Assembly: GCF_016086655.4 (NCBI RefSeq)
Contig: NC_052134.2
Span: 11,160,001-11,224,000, forward strand
DNA: 64,000 nt
Source of the DNA: Lepeophtheirus salmonis
Taxonomy: Eukaryota > Arthropoda > Copepoda > Siphonostomatoida > Caligidae
Direction: 5' to 3'
Shown here: one piece after another, positions 36,561 through 48,184 of the stretch
Layout: each line of letters begins with the position of its first letter
Numbering within the stretch: the stretch's first letter is position 1
Program-made: the position numbers and the translations under genes
The notes under the pieces: generated by a model
Told to the model about the DNA's origin: nothing
The model's input: only the letters and a program-made list of their open reading frames with translations
Database searches by the model: none

Positions 36561-39500
36561 ATAACATAGATTTAGGTTGGAATTACAAACACCCGGGTAC
36601 TCTTCCATTATAATATAATTTCGTTTATGCTTATTATTGTTACTTAATTTCTGATAAGTCAACTTCCTTGTCTACAACAAACACATTATACGAAACCAGA
36701 TTGAACATACTCCTGTGGCTAAAAAAAAGGAAAGTAATCCTGATGATTTGAAGGACCTGTTTTATGCAAAGTAAAATTGTCGATTCACGTCTGAGTAATT
36801 ACTGGCTATGTTATTTTATATTTCATTCTCTCCATTCACACTTGCCAAAGCCGTTTGTAGCTGATCTGACGAAATGTTGTGAAAGCCAACCTGTTCTTCT
36901 CAAAACTTTCTTCAAATTGTCAGGGATACCTCGTTGATTCCGTTTTTTTTAAGATGCCCAAAAATATATTGCTTTGAATCCCCGAATTTTCAAAAAAAGG
37001 AAGCATTTATAATTTACTCTTAGTACTATATGTACTTTTTTTAAACTTATGTTCACTGCAATATACTCAATATTCACATCTTTAAGGATATATAATTTAT
37101 TAATATTAAGTTAATAGTTTAGATTTATTTTTGCGAAAACATAAATTTTCACAAAGAAATTCACTTTGGTTAACTATTATGAACTCTGTACACTTCTACA
37201 ACTGCGATATCTAGTCGTTATTATTATACTACAGCTTAAAACAGAATAAAATCATTTCAGGCATATTTAAAATTTTTTGGGAACCTTCAAGATTTTACTG
37301 TTATTATTAATTATCCCTACATATTTTGCGAAGTCAAGTTATCTACAATGAGTACGAGTGATAGCTTGAATAGTCATTGATTTGGTGTATTCCCCCCCCC
37401 CATCCTATTGCACGACTGATTGGCTTTTGCTCCTTCGATTTATTTCCGTTTTCTTCCGATAACGTATATTTAGTAAGAATTTATAAAAGATATATGTTCA
37501 TTTGTACTTTAAAAAATATCTTAACGACTTTAATTTATAACTTGGAAATGGTTTTTTTTATAAAAATATAAAATATTGGAATTATATATGTTTATAGTAA
37601 ATATATACGAAATAATTATAATAAGATTTTTAAAAACGAAATCTTATGGGAGATATCGTCACAACCCACTCTGCCATGGACACAAAAACATTGAAGGACT
37701 TTTCAACACACTCTTTAACAAGCTCTTCTTTATTTTTCAATCTTCTTCATTCTCCTAGGATTCATTTACAAATTTCCCTTCGAATCCGTGAAGTTGTTCA
37801 TTCTCCTTAGTAGAGAAACTTACCCTAACACACGAAATTTCTAATCATATGCTTCACAGTGGGGAAGGTGTTTTTAGGGCTTTCCCCCCCTTACAAATAC
37901 TTTTTTTATATTTTTGTATATATCTCACTGTTATAATAAACCTAGGATTAAAATTATAGCTTCCATTTTTTTTCTCAGTAGGGAAACTGACAAAATTGGT
38001 AAATTAATCAAATACCTATTTTCTCTATTGTATTATCTGATATCTAAATACACATGTACTAAAGAAAACGATAAATTACACAAATTATAGAATATCATAA
38101 CCTAATTCAATAAGTAACCCTATCAATCCATCAGTCATCAAAGCTCGATATCAGTTGTTAATCATATACAGGTTTATAGGTAAAATAAATAAGAGTTATA
38201 ATATGTAGGAATAATTGAAGTTATATTTGAAGTATGTTAAATAAATATATCGATTATTACATGCACTCTAAATTGCACTCAATCATAGGCCCTGAAGCGT
38301 ACTTCACAACCTTAATTTTTTGTATCTAGGAACCTTTCGTCCAAAAGAAATAGAAGTTAATACCCAAGTCACTTGGTAGTTTGCAGACTCTTCCCAAATA
38401 TGGAATAATTATACAATAACTAAAATAATTTATTAAATAGTAATATCCACTTTTATGAAAAAAAATTAAAATGATCTCCTTGACAATTTGAAGAATATTT
38501 TGAGAGTGTGTAGCTTAGCTGTCATGACAATCCGATAACTGCTTTTAAATTTTTTTTAATACAAATTCTTATCTTTCTATTACTACCTAGTGTAAGCATT
38601 TTGCTCTTATACAACGCAAGATACATATTACTAACGCCATCTATTAAAAAAATGATTTTTTTTACTACACTAAGGATTTTGGCTATATGTCAATTTTTAC
38701 TTATCATAATAATGTATGGAAATAAGGACTACTATTTGGTGCAGATTGCCCCAAACAAATTTGCCCGTATAAAAAATATGAACAAAAAGATTCAAAGTCT
38801 TCCAACAACTTTTACAATATACTGTTTGTTTGTTTTTTTGTACAAATATATTTAATGCGTTTTGTCGCTGCAAGTAAACCCTTTTAAATGCATAAGTTTG
38901 AGTGTACCACCAAATCAGCGGTATACTAAACAAGACTGTTGCATAAATATATACAGTATACAAATATTATGATAAAAGTAGAAGAAAGCCGGAGATATAA
39001 AATCATTTTATCTTTGTTTCACCATTAATTTTCAACGTTGCTTTGTTCAAAAATAAGGATACATCCATGTATCATATAAAAATTGGTTGCTCCTTCTAAA
39101 ATTATATGTACAATTTAGTATTTTCCTAAATAGACAATGATAGAGAGAAGGGGGGGGGGGAATTAAAGAAAATCATTTTCGGAATTTTAATGGATGTAAC
39201 TAAATTTTTTGTATTTAAAAAATATCTCAAGTAGTGTACCTTTTTTGAATTTTAATGAATTATAACAATAAAAATATATAAGGAAAAGTTTTGTATTTGT
39301 ATAAACTAAGTTTTCATATAAGAAATGCTTAAGAAAAAACAAATTGCTAAAAGGGGTTTCAATTTATTCCCCCTTCTACACTCTGTCTATGAAAGCAACA
39401 TCATTGTTAATTCTCTCAAATAATCTTACATCAAGGAGTAGCAAAGTCTTTAATATATGCTCAAGTACATACTTGCTTTCTTGAATCGTGTAAAAAGTAT

Positions 39501-40169
39501 GTACAAACTAAAGTCCTTTTTTACTTACTAAAGGTAAATTTTAAGTAAGATTCTGTTTATCAGGAAATCCTTTTTTTTCTGTCAAATAAAATAAAGAATA
39601 TTTTTTTACCTTACTTTAAAAAAAAAGATAAATTATGACTATTAGACTTTCTAATAATTATGAAGGCCACTCTTTCTTTATGTATGCTGACCTTTCTAAA
39701 CTTGCATATATTAACAGCTCCTCTAAATTAATCGGTTTTAAAAACAAGAGTAATGACATTTTAGGTCTGATAAGACCCTCATTTTAAAGAAATGAAGTAT
39801 AATGTGTAAAGTAAAATTATTTGTTTTTACTTAAGCACTTACATACTTAATTCCAAGATGGAGGGGATGGATATAAATTCTGTACTTGAAGAAGATTTAA
39901 ACACTCATATATTTGCACTAGTATACGAGGATATAGTGGAGATATAATATATAGAATGAAAATTTTCTAGTTGAAAGCCTATGAAGAGTCTCAATAATAG
40001 TTAATTAACCTAGATGGACAAATTGTCCATGGAATAATGAATAATGAAAAAATTCTTAGGATTAGAAAGTTATATGATAAAATCAGCATACTAAGTTAAT
40101 ATATGTTCTTCCTTATAGCTATAAAATATGATTCAATATCGCTTGGACAAGTTAAATTAAATATATGTA
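36561..40169. other. Long non-coding AT-rich region
   Basis: No coding sequence recognised in 3.6 kb. It includes a C10 run near 37391, a G10 run near 39150 and a partial family R match near 38475-38545 (TTGACAATTTGAAGAATATT ... AGCTGTCATGACAATCC). Short frames at 37377, 37576, 38601 and 38697 are compositional. Confidence 0.5.
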
Positions 40170-41115
40170 CAGTGTGTCCCTGCAAATGAATTTGCCCCAG
40201 CTCATTCTCATCCAGAGTATCACAAAGTACAAGTAGAAATATATGATAATTTATATAAAGAATTAATCTCAAAGTGTTTATTATTGGTTTCTACCATGGC
40301 CTCAATACTATATTTGAAGGTATTGCAGGTCTTCTTTTTTTCTTTACGTATTACTCCAACATGTCAGCCAACTTCTCCACGAAGGCCTTTGGGGCATCCA
40401 CATAAGAGATGGAACATGTCATTATCTCTATGGCTTCCCCCTTCCCATATTCACGAGGATTGTAATTTGGTGAGTACGGAGGCCAAATAGGCCAGATACA
40501 TAAAATTGCCAAGTTATCTTCACACCACTTTTGAGTTTTGTGGGCCTTGTGGCCAATGGCTGAGTCTTGCTGCAAAAAAAAAAAATCATTATATTTTGGG
40601 TAGTTGGGCTTCAGCCAGGGAAATACCATTGTCTCCATGACATCCAAGTACACTTACGAACTAATTTCAAAGCTTTTTGAAATCTTATAAGTTGGCCTCC
40701 TCTTCGAATGCAACGAGTCACCCACTTCTAGGCTTTCAGTTTTTAAATATTGGTTATGCAACTCTTGGAGAAGAGAACTATGTGTGAGATCTTGTCATTT
40801 ACTTATTATCACGTCAAAAAGCTTTGACAAGGATTTATTTTGGCCTTCACCTCAGTTGTCCTAACTTTATGGTCGACGCTGATATTTTAGCCCAATGTTC
40901 TCTACAGAAGTTATTAGGCTTAGGATCTTTAGGTGGTAGGCAGCACATATTTTATTCTCATTGGTATTGTAAACATAATAAATATAAGGATTCTTGTTTT
41001 GTGATGACCAACCAATAACCCAATTACGCCAATGTAATTTTAAAGTAGGATTGATTGATTTATGATGAATGCCATGAAGCTTTATTTTGATTCCATTGAG
41101 AATTTCCATTCTCAT
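40170..41115 (-). mobile_element. Tc1/mariner-type element (lineage F), minus strand
   Basis: The left end is TA followed by CAGTGTGTCCCTGCAAATGA, a typical Tc1-like terminus; the right end is not defined. The 100-codon minus frame 40351-40653 contains the core 'DVMETMVFPWLKPNYPKYND', then 'FFLQQDSAIGHKAHKTQKW' (second catalytic Asp in QQD, followed by the His-rich turn), then 'WPPYSPNYNPREYGKGEAIE'. In the last, the NPLD position is NPRE, so an acidic residue is kept as Glu. A homopolymer near 40571 probably disrupts the frame. The N-terminal part (40700-41115) is frameshifted. The + strand frames at 40284 and 40824 are antisense. Confidence 0.78.
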
Positions 41116-41709
41116 AGGAGCTGATGAGAATAGAAAAAATATTTAATACCAAAAGAATTTCACACTAACAATTACTCCAAACATCTAGTTGATGATTCTT
41201 TTGACCCTATTTACAACTAACACTTGGGGCCATATCATCTGTATTCCTTGCAATATACCTGGTGGTCTTGGAATTACATACACAATTAATAGTAAATATT
41301 CACATACAGAATTAGCAATAAATAATTTGTGGGTACTCTTTTTTTCGTAACATAACTTTGACATTCATTCATATATAACAATAATTCAAGCAAATGATTA
41401 AAGCATTTGAGTCAACCAAAAAAAATTTCCAAATGCTTTATTGTATATAAATTAATGAAAATGAAGTATTGTTGCTTCAAAAAGTGTTTGAGCGATATTG
41501 AGACATCTGATACCTGGATATAAAAATTTAGTTTTGTAGACGACGTCCCAAGATTATTAAGATATAAATTTATCTAAAATATCAAAAAATTACCTAAATA
41601 CTCACCAATTTCAAATATCTGGCCCTTCAATACAAAAAACAAATAGAATGATTTCTCTCGAAATGGAGTTTTGACTGTATCATTACTTAAAACACTTACA
41701 TTTATAGCA
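41116..41709. other. Non-coding, possible Tigger-like end
   Basis: AT-rich. GAAATGGAGTTTTGACTGTA at 41668-41688 looks like a Tigger/pogo-type 3' terminus (TTTGACTG-TA), but I found no matching 5' end. No coding sequence. Confidence 0.4.
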
Positions 41710-42576
41710 AGTGTTCTATTAAAATCTAAACACTTTGAATTTTAAAATTTAAGAAGATATTATTTATTTATTAACAATAGAATTTCAAAAAAATGAATAC
41801 TATAAATATATGTGTATTGGAACTCTCTTAATCATTACAGTAGCCGCCCTTAGGGTCAATGATGGCTTCCAGAGGTAGCGAAAGGTCTGGAATCCTTTAT
41901 ATATGTCATGCCTCTGTCATAGTGCCCAAGTACTGGCGGACAGTAGCTTTAAGGGCCTCAGCATATGTATGAAGCGTACTACAACTTCCCCTTGACATAA
42001 ACCCAAAGATGTAGTCAATAGGGTTGACATCAAGACTGTAAGGGGCAAATGATTCAAAAAAGAGTTCAAAAGTGTCTTGCAGGGCAGAAAATTGGTTTCT
42101 TTCATTGCTAGTGTCAAAAATGGGCTGTACACTCACAGAGCTCCTTCCACCCAATTCTATGATAGCTTTCTGGAGAGTATGGTGTGAAGCACCTATATCT
42201 CTTGATTCGATTCTCATGGACTTGAGGGAATTGCCTTAGCTGTTTTCTTTAACTCCTCCGCGACCATTTAAAGAAAACAAATCCCAAACCAGTTTGGCCT
42301 TTTTGACAGAACCCTACTTATCTTTAATGTTTCGGAGTTACTGACGGGGTACGCAATGGTCTTGGAGATGCCCAACTGCTTGGAGTGCACGAATGAAAAT
42401 TCTTTAATCCTGTTCATGCGTCATTTTATTGACTTTTACAGAAGCTAAAAAGTTCAAATTTGCTTTGTTTGTTAGTAAATTGTATATGCCATAATATATC
42501 GAAAAATCACTTAATTTTATTCACGCAATCTTTATTAATTATTGAATATGTATGTGTTCAGAATTCAATTGACCAT
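41710..42576 (-). mobile_element. Family A Tc1/mariner relic, minus strand (867 bp)
   Basis: The left terminus AGTGTTCTATTAAAATCTAA is the 3' end of the element; the right terminus (GTGTTCAGAATTCAATTGACC) is the 5' end. The minus frame 41906-42217 carries 'FDTSNERNQFSALQDTFELF', then 'APYSLDVNPIDYIFGFM', with the third catalytic Asp present, then 'EALKATVRQYLGTMTEA'. The C-terminal 'AAK...INDS' part reads in another frame down to about 41825. Upstream N-terminal parts are short and broken. Immediately to the right lies a + strand family A fragment, giving a head-to-head pair. Confidence 0.8.
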
Positions 42577-42585
42577 GAGTTTTGA

Positions 42586-42965
42586 ATGAGTCTTTTGAAC
42601 TCTTTTTTGACACTATTGCTCCCCTCCCTCTACAACCTTGATGCCTACACCCTCGACTACGCCTTTTGGGCGCATGTCCAGGGAAAGGCTTGTAGTCTTT
42701 GTCATCCAAACACCAAGGCCCTCAAAGTAATTATCTACAAACACTGTAACGCCATGACAGATGACAATATTCGCAGCGGGTGCCAGGCCTGTAACCGCTG
42801 CTTGGAAGCTATTATTGCCACTAAATACAACTACATTAATGATTTAGAGAGCTCTGACAAACATTTGTTTGTAGTATTAATTTTGTTGATATTCTATTGT
42901 TTATTAATAAATTATATATTGCTGAATTTTAGAATTCAATGTGTTCAGATTTTTATAGTAAAATA
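42586..42965 (+). pseudogene. Family A transposase 3' fragment, + strand
   Basis: A 127-codon frame (42586-42969) begins 'MSLLNSFLTLLLPSLYNLDA' and contains 'YTLDYAFWAHVQGKACSLCH', with the NPLDYxFW catalytic Asp intact. It continues 'HPNTKALKVIIYKHCNAMTD' and ends its transposase part with 'RCLEAIIATKYNYINDLESS'. The ATG is only the first methionine of the remaining fragment, not a true start. The 3' terminus (CAATGTGTTCAGATTTTTAT) lies within the frame near 42940-42960. The frame stayed open over the C-terminal region, so the copy is less decayed than the others. The N-terminus and the first two catalytic Asp residues are missing. Confidence 0.8.
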
Positions 42966-44452
42966 TTAAATTTTTATTTTTATACATATTTTTTGATGAA
43001 ATATTTTTTATTCAATGAAAATTTTATGAAAAAGAATAATAATATCAGTTTTTGATGAGGTTGCGAGTATTATATAAAATGATAGCTATAATATTACATT
43101 TTTGTAGTTACCGTTGTATGCCTAAGTCTTTACATTTAAAAAAAATAGTTCTATAAATCAAAAGGAAAAACAAAGGAAACACTTTGAAGCAAATTGAATG
43201 AATACACTAAACTATACTGAGCATGGTATAATGAGGATAACTAAAGAAAAATATTAAATGTGTTAAGTGTTTTAGGAGGATAATGAAAAGTAGATGCAGT
43301 ACTATTTGGATTTAAATGAATTACAAGTATTTTTATAAATTTTGGGGTGTAAAATATTCCATTTCTAAGACGGAAAGTTACATTCATGTATGAAACCAAA
43401 AAAATTATTTTATACTTTCTTTGTTCCTTAAATAGGTTGTACACATAGTTGCAACTTGTATATGTAAATTTTAAAAGCTATGAACCAAAAAATAAGATGA
43501 CTAATTTTGAAATGAAGGATTTGGATCATTGTCGCATAAATGGAATAATTTTTGACTATATTCATAAACATTATTAAATTAAAAGTAAATACTAATGTTC
43601 AAATCCTGAGAGTTACATATATTACTCATAAATACATAATAGCTAAGTAATTTTGATAGATCAAAATGGAATGATAGCAATAATTATTAGATAGTCATTA
43701 GAGTGAAATTATATGAAGTAATACATTTTAAGACAATTAAATTTCAACTTGATTAAATAAATTACAACTTTTACACAACATTTAAATAACAGATATTAAA
43801 AAAAAATTAACCAAAAAATAGAATATCACAAATATATAAAAGAAAAAGGGCACAGTTCAATTTTGTATGGTGATGTTGTCCTGTTCTTTATAACCATAGA
43901 CAAGTAATTTTTGGGCATTGATGCAATATAATTACGACCCTCCATTTATTGTAATATATTGATTTTACAGCCTGATTTGTACATAACATTAATTTTTAGT
44001 AGCATAGAATAAATTAGGAATATTTTTTATGGTTCCTTAATAGAAAAAAGGTCACATATTTATATATATATAATATATACAATGGCCAAAATACTGTTTT
44101 CGACATCAATTAACACAAACAATTATTAAAGGCGTTAGTTCCTGTCTTAATAGAAGGGAAAGTCTTAATATTGAATATAAAAGTGTGTTTCCCAATATTG
44201 TATATTTACAACTTTTACTAAATGAGGTTAGTGATGTAAATTGTGTGTATATTTGAGCCCGCTCGATTATTTGGAATTGGTAATCTGAAGCATGAACTTT
44301 CTTTAATTTAGCTACTATCATTATTATTTAACTCCTAGTTACTTTCTTTTCCCACTACAGGGTTCAGCAGCAAAACTTTGGCTCGAGAGGTTGCTTTTGA
44401 AATACTTTAATATTTTTTTGCTTTCAAGTTATGTTATAACAAAAGAAAATCT
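42966..44452. other. Non-coding, no feature seen
   Basis: AT-rich. Minus frames at 43241-43444 and 44106-44321 have no recognised motifs. A short TA-rich run lies near 44060-44080. Confidence 0.5.
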
Positions 44453-45090
44453 TTAAAAAATGAATAAAACAATGACCATTTGCATTAATTTATTCAAATG
44501 ATCCCTTTCTGAATCAATCACAGTTTTTACACGTCGCTGAAAGTCCTTGCAAGAGTTGATGAAGTACTCCTCAGTCAAGTACAAGTATTTCAAGGTTACT
44601 AATATGGAAGCCTTCATTGAGTCCCAATTTCGTAGTGGATTTATGTTTGTTTCACTCTCCAAAATGTCCCACACAGCAATGTTTAGTATGTTCAAATTTG
44701 TCGAGTAAGGGGCCTCTTTATCTTTCTAGCCTCCTGGCCTTCATAACTATCGTCAGTAGGGGGTGTAAGATCTTCGTACATGAGGAAAATTTTCAATCGC
44801 CCTTTACGGCTATCTTGATGTTCCTAGCAACTACAAAGTAGTCGTTTCGGGGGTGTTCTCCTTGATCTTCTTCTCTAGGAACTCCGGATCCTTCATTAAA
44901 TTGCCCAATCCGTCTACTTGTTTTCCGTAAGATTTATTCTCCAAGATTTTTATCTTGACCACCTTGAAAACAAGGCTCCTGGAGCACTTCACAATGTCTG
45001 TAATCTTGGCCACCTCAACTTTAGAATCTAGGAAATCTGAGATGCTCTGCTTTTGGGTCTTTGGACATCTTTGATGATGAAATGACAGGG
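44453..45090 (-). pseudogene. Decayed mariner-type transposase, lineage D copy 2
   Basis: The N-terminal helix-turn-helix is well preserved in the minus frame 44831-45013: 'AKITDIVKCSRSLVFKVVKI', followed by a linker and 'DPEFLEKKIKENTPETTT'. The C-terminus is in 44453-44695: 'LNILNIAVWDILESETNI' (NPLDxAVW with Asp changed to Asn), then 'WDSMKASILVTLKYL' and 'CKDFQRRVKTVIDSERDHLN'. The core between them, about 100 codons carrying the first two catalytic Asp residues, is largely deleted. The HTH parallels that of the 9.8-10.7-kb relic. The + frame 44617-44841 is antisense. Confidence 0.8.
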
Positions 45091-45289
45091 GTTCTCAAAA
45101 AAATGTTACGATACGGCTGGGATATGTGGAAGTTTTCTAATAAAAGCTATTAAAAAAATATAAAAACAAAATTTGAGTGTCTGATATAAGAGAAGATCGA
45201 TAAAAAGGTAATCCAAAATAAATATACCGAGTGTAGAAAAAGTAATGATACCTTCAAAAAATACATTTTTGCATAGATATTGTTGATTA
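45091..45289. other. Spacer between opposing transposon relics
   Basis: About 200 AT-rich bases separating the minus-strand lineage D relic from the + strand lineage E relic. The minus frame 45106-45423 spans it but shows no family resemblance. Confidence 0.4.
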
Positions 45290-45780
45290 AATCTTAAATT
45301 TCCGATTATTTTTGAATATCTTAAATTATAATCCTTTGATTGATGTATCAACTGGAGAAACAATACTTCCAATTTGGTTTCCCATTGGACAACGGACCAA
45401 ATACTTGCTGGTGTTGAAGACAAATATGGTCCGATATATCACCAAGACCATGAACAAGTCCATCAAGGCAATAGATGTATTTCAGCGGGACAGGGCCCCG
45501 TTGTTTATTCTAATATTGTAAAAGATTGGATGTGTAGCAAGATGAACTTCTGGTCCAAGAACCTTTGGCCCCCTCAGAGCCCAGAAGTGAATCCACTTGA
45601 TAGCAAATTATAAAAGAAGTTTGCAAAGTCTCCCACCCGAATATTGATTCCCTGAAGACCTCCGTTAAACAGTATTGGAGGATCATTAAAAAGGACTACG
45701 TTATCAATGTGTGCAAGGGATTCCGGAGGCGATCTGAGCCTGTTATGGAGGCTGATGGTGACCCAATTCATAATTAATGT
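45290..45780 (+). pseudogene. Tc1/mariner-type transposase core and C-terminus (lineage E)
   Basis: The + strand reads through three frames. In 45312-45521: 'FPIGQRTKYLLVLKTNMVRY', then 'DVFQRDRAP', the QQDGAP motif with Asp intact. In 45374-45613: 'SNIVKDWMCSKMNFWSKNLW', then 'PPQSPEVNPLDSKL', the third catalytic Asp present. From about 45620: 'HPNIDSLKTSVKQYWRIIKK', 'VINVCKGFRRRSEPVMEADG', and a stop at 45776. Two small frameshifts separate well-conserved blocks. The N-terminal DNA-binding region is missing. The frame 45574-45771 (-) is antisense. Confidence 0.82.
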
Positions 45781-46829
45781 GTATTGCTAAAGTAAAAATA
45801 TTTTATAATTAAATTTTCTTTGTACAACATCATCCTCATCAATTATAATTATTTTGATGACAACTAAAGAGCAGGAACAGTACTTTTTCTACCCGGGAAA
45901 ATTATTTAATTCTTCTTGAAAATATATTTATTTTACAAGAAAAGTTTTACAAATATGTATTTTATAAAAACTCTATGAGTTTTTTCACAAAAACTATCGA
46001 ATTTTAAAAGTCTTAACTTAATTCCTAAATAATCATTTATAGAGTAAATAAAACCCTTCTTTGTAAGCCGGGATATTTTAAACCACATGACTTATAAAAA
46101 TATATCTTATTCTTTTAAATCTACATTTTATGGCCAATACTTGTCAGTAAGCTCATGAAACATTAAATTAGATTATATGCGGTTAAATATTTATCTTGAT
46201 AATGCCTTTTTGAGACTTTTCTCTTTTATAGCAATATTTATAGAAGTTTAGTCAATTTAATTAATTGTTTTTCTTCAATAGTTATTTATTTTTTCTATCT
46301 GATTTTTTGGATTTTTTTTTTTTCAATGTGAGGACTGACGTATACATCGTTAGCTAAAAACATGTAAAACTCAAGCTATTATTTATATAATACACGCCCC
46401 AACATCATAAACTGATGGGTATTAATTTGATTCCCGCCACTCGCATAGAGTAATAAATAATTCATTGTTATTTTTATGACCATTAAAAATTTAACGTTTT
46501 TACTATAAGAATAAAAAATTATATTTAATTGAAACTCCATGCTCATCAGTCTCTTAAGATGATTTTTTAATAAGGATTCAATTTCCAATGTCTTATATTT
46601 ATCAAAGTATTTTTAGTATTTTAATATTCGCAAGTCTTAAATGAATGCCATAAGAATGATGGAAAATTTTAATGACATAATTAATATAATCGTTCATCAT
46701 GAATTTAAATACGTTTGTTACCAAGTTCACTAACCGTAATGTAAAACTTGTCTTTACTAACCAAAATTTAGATATATGAAGGTTTGTTCAAATTATGAAC
46801 AGATTGGGGATTTGAAATCAGGAAAATTA
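45781..46829. other. Non-coding, no feature seen
   Basis: AT-rich. The minus frame at 46379-46588 is background-like. No repeats recognised. Confidence 0.5.
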
Positions 46830-47160
46830 AAGGGTGGTGGATATTAAAAATTTATTTTCCCGAAATAAAGTAAACCTTTTTCAAATGTTTTGTTCTTTCA
46901 TGAAAGGGTTCATAGTAAAGTCAACCCCTCAAACGAATTACCTCCAGCTTTTACTACATCCTGGATATGAACCTGACAGAGTCCTTGATGAAAGACTCCT
47001 TGTCCATTTTGGGCACTGCTTCGAGAATTGAAGCCCACCGGGAGTTAACAGTGTTATGTACATGTTCATTTGACTTTCTATCTAGGATGCCCCACACAAA
47101 GTAAACCGAGGGGTTAAGATCCGACAAGCCAAGAAGCTACATTTCATCTGGGCAAAACAT
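46830..47160 (-). pseudogene. Tc1/mariner-type transposase C-terminal fragment (lineage G)
   Basis: On the minus strand, near 47120-46950, the reading is 'LLGLSDLNPSVYFVWGILDR', then 'KSNEHVHNTVNSRWASILEA', then 'VPKMDKESFIKDSVRFISRM'. That is the SPDLNPLDYFVWGILE motif followed by the usual C-terminal helices; the catalytic Asp position reads Val. Upstream coding is replaced by the tandem repeats at 47128-47700. The CACCCTGTA at 47692-47700 looks like the right terminus, so the element probably spans about 46.8-47.70 kb. Confidence 0.65.
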
Positions 47161-47700
47161 AAATATTAATAAATCCAGTTTCAATTATCTGATTTTAACG
47201 AACAACAACAATTTTAAATTATATCATGACACTAAATCTGTTATCAATTATAACTCTCTAGCATAATTATCTATGGAGTTATTTGCATTCTTTGGTGTAC
47301 ACACAGCGTTCGTATTCAAAATACATCAAGGGATTCATATCCGTCTAATAAAGAGGCTGCATTTCATTTTTCTAAAACATAAAGATCTTATAAATGTTCG
47401 TATCTCCCGAATAAATTCGGTTCCAAATATCCAATTTGGATATACCGCAGCAATTTAAAATTTTTAGTATGGCAACAAATCTGTAAGCATTACTTTAAGC
47501 TCTATCATAATTATAAATGTAATTTTGTGTGTCCTTTGGCCTACGCACGGCGATTGTTTTCGAAAGACATCACATGGCTTTTTTATTTTTTAATATAGTT
47601 TTGTCAGCTAGATCTGATGAGAACACTTTAATAAACATATATCTCAGTGATGTTAAGATATTCAGTCCCAAACTTGATCCTCATTTTGAACCCCCACCCT
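47128..47700. repeat. Degenerate tandem repeat, period about 225-245 bp
   Basis: Three partial units align. AGAAGCTACATTTCATCTGG-GCAAAACATAAATATTAATA at 47132 matches AGAGGCTGCATTTCATTTTT-CTAAAACATAAAGATCTTAT at 47352. CTATGGAGTTATTTGCATTC-TTTGGTGTACACACAGCG at 47269 matches AATGTAATTTTGTGTGTCCT-TTGGCCTACGCACGGCG at about 47514. AAATCTGTTATCAATTATAA near 47233 matches AAATCTGTAAGCATTACTTT near 47475. The array ends at a mariner-type CACCCTGTA. Period and unit number are by eye. Confidence 0.6.
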
Positions 47701-47703
47701 GTA

Positions 47704-48184
47704 CAGAATATCCTATTTTCTATTATGTTTATAATAGACTTTCACTTTTATAAATAAATATATATATATGGGGAAATATTCCCTATTTTATTAAATATTT
47801 TATGCTTGTCTCAGAATGGAATTTAATATACCTACATAGGTAGAACACAGATAATTCATATTTATGTTGTTACTGAGTATTCAGTAGTTTGTAATTGTCT
47901 GTTATAGGTTTAGAGTCTACTTTGTTAGAAAATTGGAATGTAGTCGTAGGCGTCCACTCTAACATATTTAAAGACACACCTATTTTTTCCATCCTTCTTA
48001 TTTTCCCCATTACCATAAGAATTATTATTTATAACTTTCTTATAACTATTGCATAGTGGATAATAAATAATGAAAATGTGAAAAAGAAGCAGGGGGCAGT
48101 GAGTAAAAATGTATTTTACCATGGCAAGGTAATGTGGTATTTTCTTTTGATAATCTAATTAAACAAGAATTTCATTACAAAATA
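47704..48184. other. Non-coding, no feature seen
   Basis: AT-rich spacer between two element relics. The minus frame at 47925-48122 is unassigned. Confidence 0.45.
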
